Part shown: positions 53,043 through 61,474 of the stretch, one piece after another
Numbering within the stretch: position 1 is the stretch's first letter
How the letters are laid out: each line of letters starts with the position of its first letter
Assembly (NCBI RefSeq): GCF_011752065.1
Contig: NZ_JAAIJY010000004.1
Coordinates: 124,001-188,000 of the forward strand
Length of the DNA: 64,000 bases
Direction of reading: 5' to 3'
From: Actinomyces sp. ZJ308
Lineage (GTDB): Bacteria; Actinomycetota; Actinomycetes; Actinomycetales; Actinomycetaceae
Program-made: the position numbers and the translations under genes
The notes under the pieces: model-generated
Database searches by the model: none
Told to the model about the DNA's origin: nothing
Seen by the model: the letters and a program-made list of their open reading frames with translations, nothing else

Positions 53043-53927
53043 ATGACTACGACGCCCCAGGCATCCTCAGAGCTCTCCGTGTCAGACTCCCCCGCCAGCC
53101 TCGGTGCCGGCGTACCGGGAGACCGAGCAGGTCGCCCGGGAGGACTCGGGCCCGCACGCCCCGTCATGACCTATCTCTGGCTCGACCTCTACCGGAGCCT
53201 GCGCCACCCGGCCAACCTCTTCTTCGTCGTGGCCTTCCCGCTGGCCATGTACCTCATCTTCGGTCGGTTGAATGCCTCCGCGGGAGAGTACGGCCCGCAC
53301 GCTCACGGCAACGTCTCTGCCTCGGTGATGCTGGCGATGGCCTCCTTCAGCGCCTGTCTGGGTGCCACGAGCGCCTCGGCCGCGGCCGCGGTCGAGCAGT
53401 CGGCGGGCTGGGGCCGGCAGATGGCGGTCACCGCCCGGGGACTGCGCGGCTACCTGGGGGTCAAGGTCGGAACCGCTGTAGGAACGGCGGCTCTTCCCGT
53501 CGCCGTCGTCCTCACTGCCGGGGCGCTCACGGACTCGCAGATGGCAGGCTGGGCTTGGGCTACCAGTCCCGTCGTCTGCCTGCTCGGGGTGGTGCCCTTC
53601 GTCCTGTGGGGCCTGGCCGCTGGGATGTGGCTGCCGTCCTCGGCATCGATCGGTATCGCGACCTCCCTGGTCTCCCTGTTCGCGTTCATCGGCAACGCCT
53701 TCATGCCCCTGAACCACGCGTTGCTGACGATCGGCCGCTTCACCCCGATGTACGGCTCGACGGCGCTGGCCCGGTGGCCGTTGGGTGAGGGGTGGACCTA
53801 CGTCACGGATCGACCGGAGGGTATCCAGGACCCGCTGTGGATGCCCTTGGCTAACCTGGTGGCGTGGACACTCATCTTCGGGCTGCTGGTGATCGGGGCC
53901 CGACGCCGCGCGACCAGGCGCCAGTGA
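53043..53927 (+). CDS. ABC-2 type permease, cassette 1
   Basis: A 294-residue membrane protein with six predicted helices. After a polar N-terminus of about 45 residues comes the short cytoplasmic helix WLDLYRSLRHPANLFFVVAFPLAMYLIFG, then SVMLAMASFSACLGATSASAAAA, and later FIGNAFMPLNHALLTIGRFTPMYGSTALARWPLGEGW, an ABC-2 family signature region. The paralogue in cassette 2 has the matching 'FTPMYG/LTPMYG' segment. The next gene starts within its stop (GTGA). The transported substance is unknown. Confidence 0.88.
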   Translation: MTTTPQASSELSVSDSPASLGAGVPGDRAGRPGGLGPARPVMTYLWLDLYRSLRHPANLFFVVAFPLAMYLIFGRLNASAGEYGPHAHGNVSASVMLAMASFSACLGATSASAAAAVEQSAGWGRQMAVTARGLRGYLGVKVGTAVGTAALPVAVVLTAGALTDSQMAGWAWATSPVVCLLGVVPFVLWGLAAGMWLPSSASIGIATSLVSLFAFIGNAFMPLNHALLTIGRFTPMYGSTALARWPLGEGWTYVTDRPEGIQDPLWMPLANLVAWTLIFGLLVIGARRRATRRQ

Positions 53928-55147
53928 GTCCCGTGACAGCCATGCCCTCGCCCGTCCACGACTCTCCTGCGCTGCCGGCCGGCACGTCGCAGAAGGAGAG
54001 AGCCCGCCTCCGCCCCTGGCACCGTCATATCGTCTGGGACGCCACGGTGTGGTTGCTCTTCCTGGTCATTCCCCTCGTGCAGCTTCTCCTCGGCCCTTTC
54101 GCCTGGTGGCAGCGCCTGCTGGGAATCGCGGGAATCATGGGGTTCGTCGCCGTCTACATCTGGGCGTTCTCAACACCCGACAGCGGCGCGGCCAGGGCGG
54201 GAGCGCCTCCACCCGATCCCTCAGCTCGAGCCCTTGTGGGCGAGCTGGTGGTCATGACGCTCTTCACCGTGCTGGCGCTTCCGGCACTGGGATGGTGGAC
54301 CGCCTACTTCTTCCCCTTCTTCTGCTCCTTGATCCTGTTCTCCACGACGCTGCGCCAGGGGATCCCGATCGTCATCACCTCAGTTGTCCTCCTGGTGGCC
54401 GTCTCTCTGAGGTGGAACACGCATCCGCAGTCACGCTGGCTGGTACTGGGCGCAGCGTTGTCGGGCCTGACCATCATCATCGCCCGGGTCACGGTGGAGC
54501 TCCAGGAACGCAGGACATCCGCCGAGCGCGAGCTGGCCCTGGTCTCCCAGCGTGAGGCGGTGGGACGCGACGTCCACGACATCCTGGGACACTCGCTGAC
54601 GGTCCTCACCCTCAAGGCCGAGGTGGCCCGACGGCTCATCGAGCACGACCCGGATGCGGCCTCGCGCGAGCTCGACGAGGTCATCACCCTGGCCCGAGGG
54701 GCCCTGGCCGACGTGCGCTCCACGGTGACGCGTCTGCGGTCCCCGGACCTGGCCAGCCAGGTGGAGGCCACGCGCACGGCTCTGAGCGCCGCGCAGATCG
54801 ACGTGGGGCTGACCGGCAGCGCCCAGGCGATTCCTGAGCGTCAGCGGGCTCTGCTGGCCTGGGCACTGCGCGAGGCGACGACGAACATCGTGCGTCACGC
54901 TCAGGCCACCAGCGTCTCCGTACACCTGGCGCCGGGGCTGCTGCAAGTGAGCGACGACGGCGTCGGCCTGTCCGGCTCCAGGCCCGGCAACGGTCTGGAG
55001 GGCCTGCGATCCCGCATGGAGCATGAGGGCGGGTCACTGACCATGACCAGCCCGTTCAGCAGGCCCGGTGCCCCACCCGACGCCGTCGACGGCGCCTGTC
55101 CTGACCGCTCCGGCGGCGGCACCCGTCTGGAGGTGAGGCTGCCGTGA
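53924..55147 (+). CDS. DesK/NarL-type sensor histidine kinase, cassette 1
   Basis: A 407-residue kinase. The GTG start overlaps the permease stop; downstream GTG (53933) or ATG (53942) codons are alternatives. Four to five helices (about residues 35-190) and little extracellular sequence suggest membrane or transporter sensing. The HisKA_3 segment is VGRDVHDILGHSLTVLTLKAEVA with phospho-acceptor His218. The ATPase domain has LREATTNIVRHAQAT and DDGVGLSG. The C-terminal end has a Pro/Asp-rich insertion before GGGTRLEVRL. The partner regulator overlaps its stop. Confidence 0.9.
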   Translation: MSPVTAMPSPVHDSPALPAGTSQKERARLRPWHRHIVWDATVWLLFLVIPLVQLLLGPFAWWQRLLGIAGIMGFVAVYIWAFSTPDSGAARAGAPPPDPSARALVGELVVMTLFTVLALPALGWWTAYFFPFFCSLILFSTTLRQGIPIVITSVVLLVAVSLRWNTHPQSRWLVLGAALSGLTIIIARVTVELQERRTSAERELALVSQREAVGRDVHDILGHSLTVLTLKAEVARRLIEHDPDAASRELDEVITLARGALADVRSTVTRLRSPDLASQVEATRTALSAAQIDVGLTGSAQAIPERQRALLAWALREATTNIVRHAQATSVSVHLAPGLLQVSDDGVGLSGSRPGNGLEGLRSRMEHEGGSLTMTSPFSRPGAPPDAVDGACPDRSGGGTRLEVRLP

Positions 55148-55755
55148 ACCCGATCCGCGTCCTCATCGCCGACGACCAGGCCCTCGTGCGCGGCGCCCTG
55201 GCGACGCTCCTGGGACTGGAGAGCGATCTGGAGGTGGTGGCCCAGGTGGGGCGGGGCGACGAGGTCCTGGAGGCGGTACACCGACACACCGTGGACGTGG
55301 CCCTGGTGGACATCGACATGCCGGGGCGCGACGGGCTGGCGGCCACTGCGGAGGTCACCGCCTCCGCAGCGCCGTGCCGCTGCCTCATCGTGACGACCTT
55401 CGGGCGCCCGGGCTACCTCTCGCGTGGCATGGAGGCCGGGGCGGCGGGCTTCATCGTCAAGGACACCCCGCCCGAGGCTCTGGCCGAGGCGATCCGCAAG
55501 GTCCATGCGGGCCTGCGGGTCATCGACCCCGAGCTCGCCCAGGAGTCCGTGCTGCTCGGGCCGAACCCGCTCACCGAGCGGGAGAAGGAGGTCCTGCGGG
55601 CGGCCGCCGCGGGCGCCGACGTCCGTGGGATCGCCGCGCGGCTCCACCTGGGTGAGGGCACGGTGCGCAACTATCTGTCCTCGGCGATCAGCAAGACCCA
55701 CGCCCGCAACCGCACCGACGCCGCCCGCACCGCCGAGACCAACGGCTGGTTATGA
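55144..55755 (+). CDS. NarL/LuxR-type response regulator, cassette 1
   Basis: A 203-residue regulator. The receiver domain has the acidic pair in VLIADDQALVRGAL and phospho-acceptor Asp56 in VALVDIDMPGRDGL, with IVTTFGRPGYL and the Lys in GFIVKDTPPE. The LuxR helix-turn-helix is LTEREKEVLRAAAAGADVRGIAARLHLGEGTVRNYLSSAISKT. The GTG start overlaps the kinase stop. It probably binds the 28-bp element before the operon; very similar to the regulator of cassette 2, so cross-binding is possible. Confidence 0.93.
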   Translation: MNPIRVLIADDQALVRGALATLLGLESDLEVVAQVGRGDEVLEAVHRHTVDVALVDIDMPGRDGLAATAEVTASAAPCRCLIVTTFGRPGYLSRGMEAGAAGFIVKDTPPEALAEAIRKVHAGLRVIDPELAQESVLLGPNPLTEREKEVLRAAAAGADVRGIAARLHLGEGTVRNYLSSAISKTHARNRTDAARTAETNGWL

Positions 55756-55798
55756 TCCCGGTCTTTTTCAAGCCGTCGACTGCGCAGAGAGGTAGGAG

Positions 55799-56200
55799 AT
55801 GGAGATCTCATCACAGCGGCATGACCTGATTCGGCGAGAACCGATCTTCCACCACCCGGAGCTGATCTGGGACGCCGGCTCATTCGATGAGCAGATCGCG
55901 GACGACTTCCACGAGGTCGGTGCCTCGGGACGACGCTACAGCCGCAGCGAGGTCAAGAAGACCGTACTGGGACGCCTGGAGGGAACGCATGCGGACTCCC
56001 TCACTGACGGCTACAGAGTCGAGGAGGCTGAGTCCCACATACTTGCCGACGACGTCGTACAGGTCCTCTACACCTTACGTACGCCAAGTCGCGTCACCCG
56101 GAGGTCCACGCTCTACCGTCGCCGGGACTCGACCTGGCAGGCGGTATTCCACCAGGGCACCGTCATCGAAGGCGCGACGGCCCCGTCTCCAGACGACTGA
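55799..56200 (+). CDS. NTF2-like (DUF4440-type) small protein
   Basis: A 133-residue soluble protein. LIRREPIFHHPELIWDAGSFDEQIADDFHEVGASGRRYSRSEV and DDVVQVLYTLRT and RRSTLYRRRDSTWQAVFHQGTVI have the helix-sheet order of DUF4440/SnoaL-like NTF2 folds. Such domains bind small ligands or act as enzymes; no function can be assigned. GGTAGGAG directly precedes the ATG. It lies 43 bases after the regulator gene and could belong to the cassette 1 transcript; cassette 2 has no counterpart. Confidence 0.72.
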   Translation: MEISSQRHDLIRREPIFHHPELIWDAGSFDEQIADDFHEVGASGRRYSRSEVKKTVLGRLEGTHADSLTDGYRVEEAESHILADDVVQVLYTLRTPSRVTRRSTLYRRRDSTWQAVFHQGTVIEGATAPSPDD

Positions 56201-56269
56201 CCCGTCTCCGGCAGATCCGATGATGCCCGAGCCTGTCGCTCGACTCCCAGGTGCTGTGGGCCGTTGTGC

Positions 56270-57958
56270 CTACAGCCCGAGGTGGCGGCGCAGGTCCTCG
56301 GGCAGGGCGCCCATGGCGTCGGCGACGTCGTCGCCCGAGGACTGTCCAGCGCGCTGAGCCTGCTGCTGGGCCTGGGGCATGATCCCGTAGCCGGAGGCGT
56401 CGGCCTGACCACCCCCGAGTCCGAAGGAGGAACCGGCCGCCGGCGCGGAGGCCTGCCCGGCCTCGATCTTGGCCTGCTTGGCGGCCGCGGCCTCCTTGGC
56501 CTGGCGGGCGGCCTTGGCGGGGTTGCCGCTGCGGCCCTTCTTGCCTCCCTTGCCGCGCTTGGCCTTGGGCGCCTGACGGGCCTTGGAGTGCTTGCCCATG
56601 CCGGGCAGCGATCCCATTCCGGGCATGGGGCCGCCCTCGCCGAGCCCGCCCATGCCGCCGCCGGAGGCCATGGCCTCCATCATCTTCTTGGCCTGCTCGA
56701 AGCGGTCCACGAGCTCGTTGACGGCCTGGACCGTGGTACCCGATCCCTTGGCGATACGGCTGCGGCGCGAGCCGTTGAGGATGGACAGGTCCTTGCGCTC
56801 GGCCGGCGTCATGGAGCACACGATCGCCTCGATGCGGTCGACCTCGCGCTCGTCGAAGTTCTCCAGGGCCTCACGCATCTGCCCCATGCCGGGCATCATG
56901 CCCAGGAGCTTCTTCATGGAGCCCATCCTGCGGATCTGGCGCAGCTGGCCCAGGAAGTCGTCGAGGGTGAAGGTTCCCTTGGCGAGCTTGGCGGCGGCGT
57001 CCTCGGCCTCCTGGCGGTCCAGGGTCCGCTCGGCCTGCTCGATGAGGGTGAGCAGGTCGCCCATGTCCAGGATGCGCGAGGCCATGCGGTCGGCGTGGAA
57101 GCGCTCGAAGTCGGTCAGGCCCTCACCGGTGGAGGAGAACAGGACCGGCGCCCCGGTGACGCCGCGCACGGACAGGGCGGCACCGCCGCGGGCGTCGCCG
57201 TCGAGCTTGGAGAGGACCACGCCGGTGAAGCCGACGCCGTCGCGGAAGGCGACCGAGGTGTTGACGGCGTCCTGACCGACCATGGCGTCCAGGACGAAGA
57301 GGATCTCGTGGGGGGCGACCGCGTCGCGGATGCGGATGGCCTGGTCCATCATCTCGGCGTCGACGCCCAGGCGGCCGGCGGTGTCGACGACGACGACGTC
57401 GTAGCCGCTGGTGCGGGCGTGCTCGACGCCGGAGCGGGCCACGGCCACCGGGTCGCCCACGCCGTTGCCGGGCTCGGGCGCCCACACGTGCACCCCGGCG
57501 CGCTCGGCGACGACGCTCAGCTGGGTGACGGCGTTGGGGCGCTGGAGGTCGGAGGCGACCAGCAGGACTCGCTTGCCCTGGTCGCGCAGCCAGCGTCCGA
57601 GCTTTCCGGCCAGGGTGGTCTTACCGGCGCCCTGGAGACCGGCGAGCATAATGATTGTGGGGCCGCGGTCGGCCCAGTTGATCTCCCGGGTCTCGCCGCC
57701 CAGGACCTCGATGAGCTCCTCGTTGACGATCTTGACGACCTGCTGGCCCGGGTTGAGGGCCTGGGACCGGGCGGCGTCGACCGCCTTCTCGCGCACCGCG
57801 GAGGTGAAGGCGCGCACCACGGGCAGGGCGACGTCGGCCTCCAGGAGGGCACGGCGGATCTCGGTGACCGTGGCGTTGACGTCGGCCTCGGTCAGACGAC
57901 CTTTGCCGCGCAGCTGGTTGAAGGAGGCGGTGATGCGATCGGAGAGGTTGCCGAACAC
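56270..57958 (-). CDS. ffh: Signal recognition particle protein Ffh
   Basis: Targets membrane proteins to the translocon with FtsY. The 562 residues start at GTG 57958 (FGNLSDRITASFNQLRGKGRLTE). The GTPase domain has LAGLQGAGKTTLAGKLGRWL, DTAGRLGVDAEMMDQ and TKLDGDARGG. The M domain has GSMKKLLGMMPGM and SRRSRIAKGSGTTVQAVNELV. The last about 100 residues are a Gly/Ala/Lys-rich extension. It lies between two plus-strand ABC/two-component cassettes, unlike the more compact layout elsewhere. Confidence 0.95.
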   Translation of the reverse strand: MFGNLSDRITASFNQLRGKGRLTEADVNATVTEIRRALLEADVALPVVRAFTSAVREKAVDAARSQALNPGQQVVKIVNEELIEVLGGETREINWADRGPTIIMLAGLQGAGKTTLAGKLGRWLRDQGKRVLLVASDLQRPNAVTQLSVVAERAGVHVWAPEPGNGVGDPVAVARSGVEHARTSGYDVVVVDTAGRLGVDAEMMDQAIRIRDAVAPHEILFVLDAMVGQDAVNTSVAFRDGVGFTGVVLSKLDGDARGGAALSVRGVTGAPVLFSSTGEGLTDFERFHADRMASRILDMGDLLTLIEQAERTLDRQEAEDAAAKLAKGTFTLDDFLGQLRQIRRMGSMKKLLGMMPGMGQMREALENFDEREVDRIEAIVCSMTPAERKDLSILNGSRRSRIAKGSGTTVQAVNELVDRFEQAKKMMEAMASGGGMGGLGEGGPMPGMGSLPGMGKHSKARQAPKAKRGKGGKKGRSGNPAKAARQAKEAAAAKQAKIEAGQASAPAAGSSFGLGGGQADASGYGIMPQAQQQAQRAGQSSGDDVADAMGALPEDLRRHLGL

Positions 57959-58355
57959 GCGATGGTCCTTCCTGGCGCCGTCGGGCGCGTTGGTCGGGAG
58001 TCTGAGGGCAGATGAGGGTGGTACCGCCATGACCGTGGGCCGTGACGATCGCTATGACTGCGACCCAGGATAGCGGGAAGCGGGGCCTGCCCCCTCCCCC
58101 GCGCCCGGACCGGGACTGAGCCCACACTCGCGGGCCGTCTCATGGGCCTGCTCATGAGACGGGCCGCCGACCGGTCGTCCCTCACCGCTCCCGGTTCCCG
58201 CTCCTTCCTCACCCGGTGTCTCCTGCCGCGTTGCACTCCGGTTCTATCCTGCGATGCCAGGGTTTTCCACCGCCCGGTGACCCCTGAGATATGTCATGCG
58301 CAAGTGATGACCGATGCACCATGGACCGGGCCGACCGTACGGTGACTCTTGAGCC
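57959..58355. other. Divergent intergenic region with a hairpin
   Basis: No gene is supported in these 397 bases between ffh and cassette 2. Besides the element at 58285-58312, GGCC-GTCTCATG (58133-58144) pairs with CATGAGAC-GGGCC (58153-58165) with a one-base bulge and an 8-base loop. Because no gene ends here, this hairpin is either a leader structure of ffh or a remnant. A weak -10-like TACGGT (58338-58343) lies just before the ATPase start. Confidence 0.45.
58285..58312 (+). promoter_or_regulatory. Shared regulatory element, cassette 2 copy
   Basis: Reads TGAGA-TA-TGTCA-TGCG-N7-TGACC, aligned without gaps to the cassette 1 element (20 of 28 identical), and also ends 43 bases before the ATPase start codon. 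The nine-base core TGTCATGCG and the TGAC at the far end are identical in both, while the bases between differ. Confidence 0.6.
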
Positions 58356-59336
58356 ATGAGCACAACAGCCACCCGCACCGACCCGGCCTCCCCGCCCCAG
58401 GCGGCTGCCGCAGCCGCCATCCGGCTGGTGAACCTCCACAGGTCCTTCGGGGACGTCAAGGCCGTCGACGGCATCGACCTGACGATCCGCCCCGGCGAGG
58501 TCGTTGCCTTCCTGGGCCCCAACGGCGCCGGCAAGACGACGACGATCGACATGATCCTGGGCCTGAGCCGGCCCACCAGCGGGCAGGTGAGCACCTTCGG
58601 CATGACCCCGCGCCAGGCGGTCGACCGCGGCCTGATAGCCGCCGTCATGCAGACCGGCGGGCTCCTGCCGGACATCACCGTGCGCGAGACCGTGGCCCTG
58701 ACCGCGAGCCTCTTCTCCCACCGGATCGACGTCGAGGAGGCCATTCAGCGCGCTGGAGCAGCGGACTTCGCCTCGCAGGTCGTCAGGAAGTGCTCGGGCG
58801 GCCAGCAGCAGCGCCTGCGCTTCGCCATGGCGCTGGTGAGCGACCCGGCCCTGCTCGTCCTCGATGAGCCGACCACCGGGATGGACGTCGAGGGCCGCCG
58901 CAGCTTCTGGGAGGCCATCCACGCCGACGCCGTGAGCGGGCGCACGGTCCTGTTCGCCACGCACTACCTGGAGGAGGCCGACGCCTTCGCCGACCGCGTC
59001 GTCCTGGTGCGTCACGGCCAGGTGGTCGCCGACGGCACGGCCGCCGAGATCCGCGCCTCCGTCAGCGGTCGCAGTCTTCGGGCCACCCTGAACGTCGAGG
59101 CCGAGCGAGTCCGTCGTGCGCTTGAGGCACTGCCGCCCAGCAGCGGGATCAGCGGTATCGAGATTCTGGGCAGCTCCCTGAGCCTGAGCACTCAGGACTC
59201 CGACGCCGTCGCCGCACTCCTGCTCGGGCAGCACCTGGCCAAGGACCTGGAGATCACCAGCCGCGGCCTTCAGGACGCCTTCGTCGCCCTGACCAGTGAC
59301 GAGGCCGCCTCCCCGATCTCGGGAGCGTCAGCATGA
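58356..59336 (+). CDS. ABC-2 exporter ATP-binding protein, cassette 2
   Basis: A 326-residue ATPase, paralogue of the cassette 1 ATPase. It has Walker A GPNGAGKTTT, AVMQTGGLLPD at the Q-loop, signature CSGGQQQRLRFAMAL, Walker B LLVLDEPTTGMD and H-loop [13 protein letters not shown]. The C-terminal extension is shared, including the 'DSDAVA' segment seen in both. There is no clear ribosome site; the start is placed by the conserved distance to the regulatory element and by the length of the paralogue. The permease start overlaps its stop (ATGA). Confidence 0.92.
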   Translation: MSTTATRTDPASPPQAAAAAAIRLVNLHRSFGDVKAVDGIDLTIRPGEVVAFLGPNGAGKTTTIDMILGLSRPTSGQVSTFGMTPRQAVDRGLIAAVMQTGGLLPDITVRETVALTASLFSHRIDVEEAIQRAGAADFASQVVRKCSGGQQQRLRFAMALVSDPALLVLDEPTTGMDVEGRRSFWEAIHADAVSGRTVLFATHYLEEADAFADRVVLVRHGQVVADGTAAEIRASVSGRSLRATLNVEAERVRRALEALPPSSGISGIEILGSSLSLSTQDSDAVAALLLGQHLAKDLEITSRGLQDAFVALTSDEAASPISGASA

Positions 59337-60214
59337 GCCGCTCCATGCGCGCCAGAAGCACCGTCACCCTTCCGCCCACGCCTCCTACAGGATCCACCAT
59401 GTCTTCTCCGTCCCTGTCCTCGGTCAAGAGCTCCACCCCCGACCGCTTCGATCCCTCATCCCGCAACGCACCACCTCTGGGCGGCCTGAGCCTGACCCTT
59501 CTGTCGCTGGAGGCCCGCAGGCGCCTGCGCAACCGCCGGTCGATGATCTTCTCCATCCTCCTGCCGGTGGCCTTCTTCCTCATGTTCACCACGACCGACT
59601 ACTCGGCAACGCCGTACGGCAACGGCAACGTCGTGGCCAACATGATGATCGGCATGGCCCTGTACGGCGCGCTCATGACGACCACTGGTGCCGGTGCGGC
59701 CGTGAGCAATGAGCGCGCATCGGGCTGGAGCCGTCAGCTGCGTCTGACTCCTCTGAGGCCCATCTCCTACATCGGCGCCAAGGCGATCGTCGGCATGCTC
59801 ATCAGCGCGATCGCGATCGGTGCGGTCTACGCCTGCGGCCCCTTGCGTCACGCTCACATGCCTGTGACTACCTGGATCGGCTCTGCGCTCATCGTGTGGC
59901 TCGGGTCCCTGGTCTTCGTCGCCTTCGGACTGTTCGTCGGATACCTCCTCCCCTCGGACAACGCCATGCAGATCGTCGGACCGCTCATGGCCCTGCTCGC
60001 CTTCCTCGGCGGCATGTTCATTCCCCTGACGCCCGGCTCCGCCATGGACCGGGTCGGAAGCCTCACTCCGATGTACGGGCTTCACAAGCTGGCCCTGTGG
60101 CCGATGGGCGCCGAGACCTTCTCCTGGTGGTGGGTGGTCAACGCCCTGACCTGGCTCGTGATCTTCCTGGGCGGAGCGGCCTGGCGCATGGGTCGCGACA
60201 CCGCCCGGGTGTGA
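59333..60214 (+). CDS. ABC-2 type permease, cassette 2
   Basis: A 293-residue membrane protein with six predicted helices after a Ser/Thr/Pro-rich N-terminus of about 50 residues. RSMIFSILLPVAFFLMF, NMMIGMALYGALMTTTGAGAAV and LLAFLGGMFIPLT lead to the signature region LTPMYGLHKLALWPMGAETFSWWW, parallel to the cassette 1 permease. ATG at 59333 overlaps the ATPase stop; ATG at 59399 would shorten the polar leader. The substrate is unknown. Confidence 0.88.
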   Translation: MSRSMRARSTVTLPPTPPTGSTMSSPSLSSVKSSTPDRFDPSSRNAPPLGGLSLTLLSLEARRRLRNRRSMIFSILLPVAFFLMFTTTDYSATPYGNGNVVANMMIGMALYGALMTTTGAGAAVSNERASGWSRQLRLTPLRPISYIGAKAIVGMLISAIAIGAVYACGPLRHAHMPVTTWIGSALIVWLGSLVFVAFGLFVGYLLPSDNAMQIVGPLMALLAFLGGMFIPLTPGSAMDRVGSLTPMYGLHKLALWPMGAETFSWWWVVNALTWLVIFLGGAAWRMGRDTARV

Positions 60215-60218
60215 GCCC

Positions 60219-61400
60219 ATGAGTACCATCCGGGTCATGAGAGCCCGCGTCTCCACCCTTGCCGAGTCGCGCGCCCAGCGCACTCGCATCGTGGCCGTCG
60301 GCTGGGGGATCGTGTGGGCAGCTTCCATGATTCCGGTCGTCCAGGCGGGGCTGGCCCGGGGAACGACCGGAGCAGCGGGAGCGGTCAGTGCCGTCATCTC
60401 CTGCGTCTGCCTGTACGCGGCCTGCTCGCTCAGCATGAGACGGGTGCGCCAGGGGCTGACGTGGCCCAGCCGCCTGAGCCTGTCGCTCATCGTCCTCGGC
60501 GCGCTGGCGGCCGGCGGCGCGACCCTGGGCGTGGGTGTCGAGGCCACCCAGCTGACAGTCTTCCTGACCGTCGTCCTGGCCTTCGCCCTGCCCTGGCAGG
60601 CCGCGATCGGCCCCATCTCGTTCCTGGCCGGCGGTCTCTTCCTCGTCCCCAGGCTGGCGACGTCCTGGGCCGCGGCTCACAGTGCCTGGATCGCTCTGAT
60701 CGGTGTGGGAGGCGTCTGCGTCTTCGGTCGCTACATCATGGAGCAGCGGCGCGTGGCCCGCGTTCTGGAGCAGCGCACGCACGAGCTGGAGATCAACGAT
60801 GAGCGCAACCGCATGGCCCGGGACATGCACGACATCCTCGGCCATTCACTGACGGTCATCGCCCTGAAGACGGAGCTCGCCACCCGGCTCGTCGACTCAT
60901 CCCCCGACCAGGCTCGGGCGGAGCTGACCGAGGTGCAGTCCCTGGCGCGCTCGGCCCTGGCCGACGTGCGGGCCACCGTCAACAGCTACCGCGAGCTGAG
61001 CCTGGCCGGTGAGCTGGCCCGGGCCACGAGCATCCTGACCTCGGCCGGTATCCGGGCCGACCTGCCGCTGACGGTCGAGGCCGTCGATCCCGAGCTGCGT
61101 GAGCTCTTCGCCTGGGTGGTGCGAGAGGGGGTCACCAACATCGTGCGCCACGCTCACGCCTCGCACTGCCGGGTGAGGCTGACCGCCGACTCCATTGAGG
61201 TGGCCGACGACGGCGTCGGGCTCGATCCGCCCGCCACCGGCGACGGTCACGGGTTGGAGGGGCTGCGCCAGCGCTGTCAGGACAACGGTGCCGATCTCAC
61301 CATCGAGGCGCCTGCCGTCGGCAGCGGCACCGCCCTGAGGGTGAGCGCCCGTCGTCTATCCTCTCGTCTGACACGCGACGAGCGCGACGAGGCGGAATGA
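60219..61400 (+). CDS. DesK/NarL-type sensor histidine kinase, cassette 2
   Basis: A 393-residue kinase with about six helices in residues 20-180 and almost no extracellular loops. HisKA_3 is MARDMHDILGHSLTVIALKTELA with phospho-acceptor His204. RSALADVRATVNSY matches the cassette 1 kinase closely. The ATPase domain has VREGVTNIVRHAHAS, ADDGVGLDPP and GHGLEGLRQR. It begins four bases after the permease stop; ATG at 60237 is an alternative start. Unlike in cassette 1, its regulator gene is 74 bases downstream, not overlapping. Confidence 0.9.
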   Translation: MSTIRVMRARVSTLAESRAQRTRIVAVGWGIVWAASMIPVVQAGLARGTTGAAGAVSAVISCVCLYAACSLSMRRVRQGLTWPSRLSLSLIVLGALAAGGATLGVGVEATQLTVFLTVVLAFALPWQAAIGPISFLAGGLFLVPRLATSWAAAHSAWIALIGVGGVCVFGRYIMEQRRVARVLEQRTHELEINDERNRMARDMHDILGHSLTVIALKTELATRLVDSSPDQARAELTEVQSLARSALADVRATVNSYRELSLAGELARATSILTSAGIRADLPLTVEAVDPELRELFAWVVREGVTNIVRHAHASHCRVRLTADSIEVADDGVGLDPPATGDGHGLEGLRQRCQDNGADLTIEAPAVGSGTALRVSARRLSSRLTRDERDEAE

Positions 61401-61474
61401 CTCGACGGCGTGACCCGCTCCGGCGAGCACCGACGGCGCCGGTCCCACGAGCCCTAGAGCAACGGAGATGATCG

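Noticed and set aside
56264-58015. Long plus-strand open frame opposite ffh
   Set aside because: Complementary shadow of the well-supported ffh gene; composition is typical of antisense frames.
58142-58345. A 67-residue plus-strand frame before cassette 2
   Set aside because: No ribosome site, no conserved pattern, and it covers the regulatory element and hairpin.
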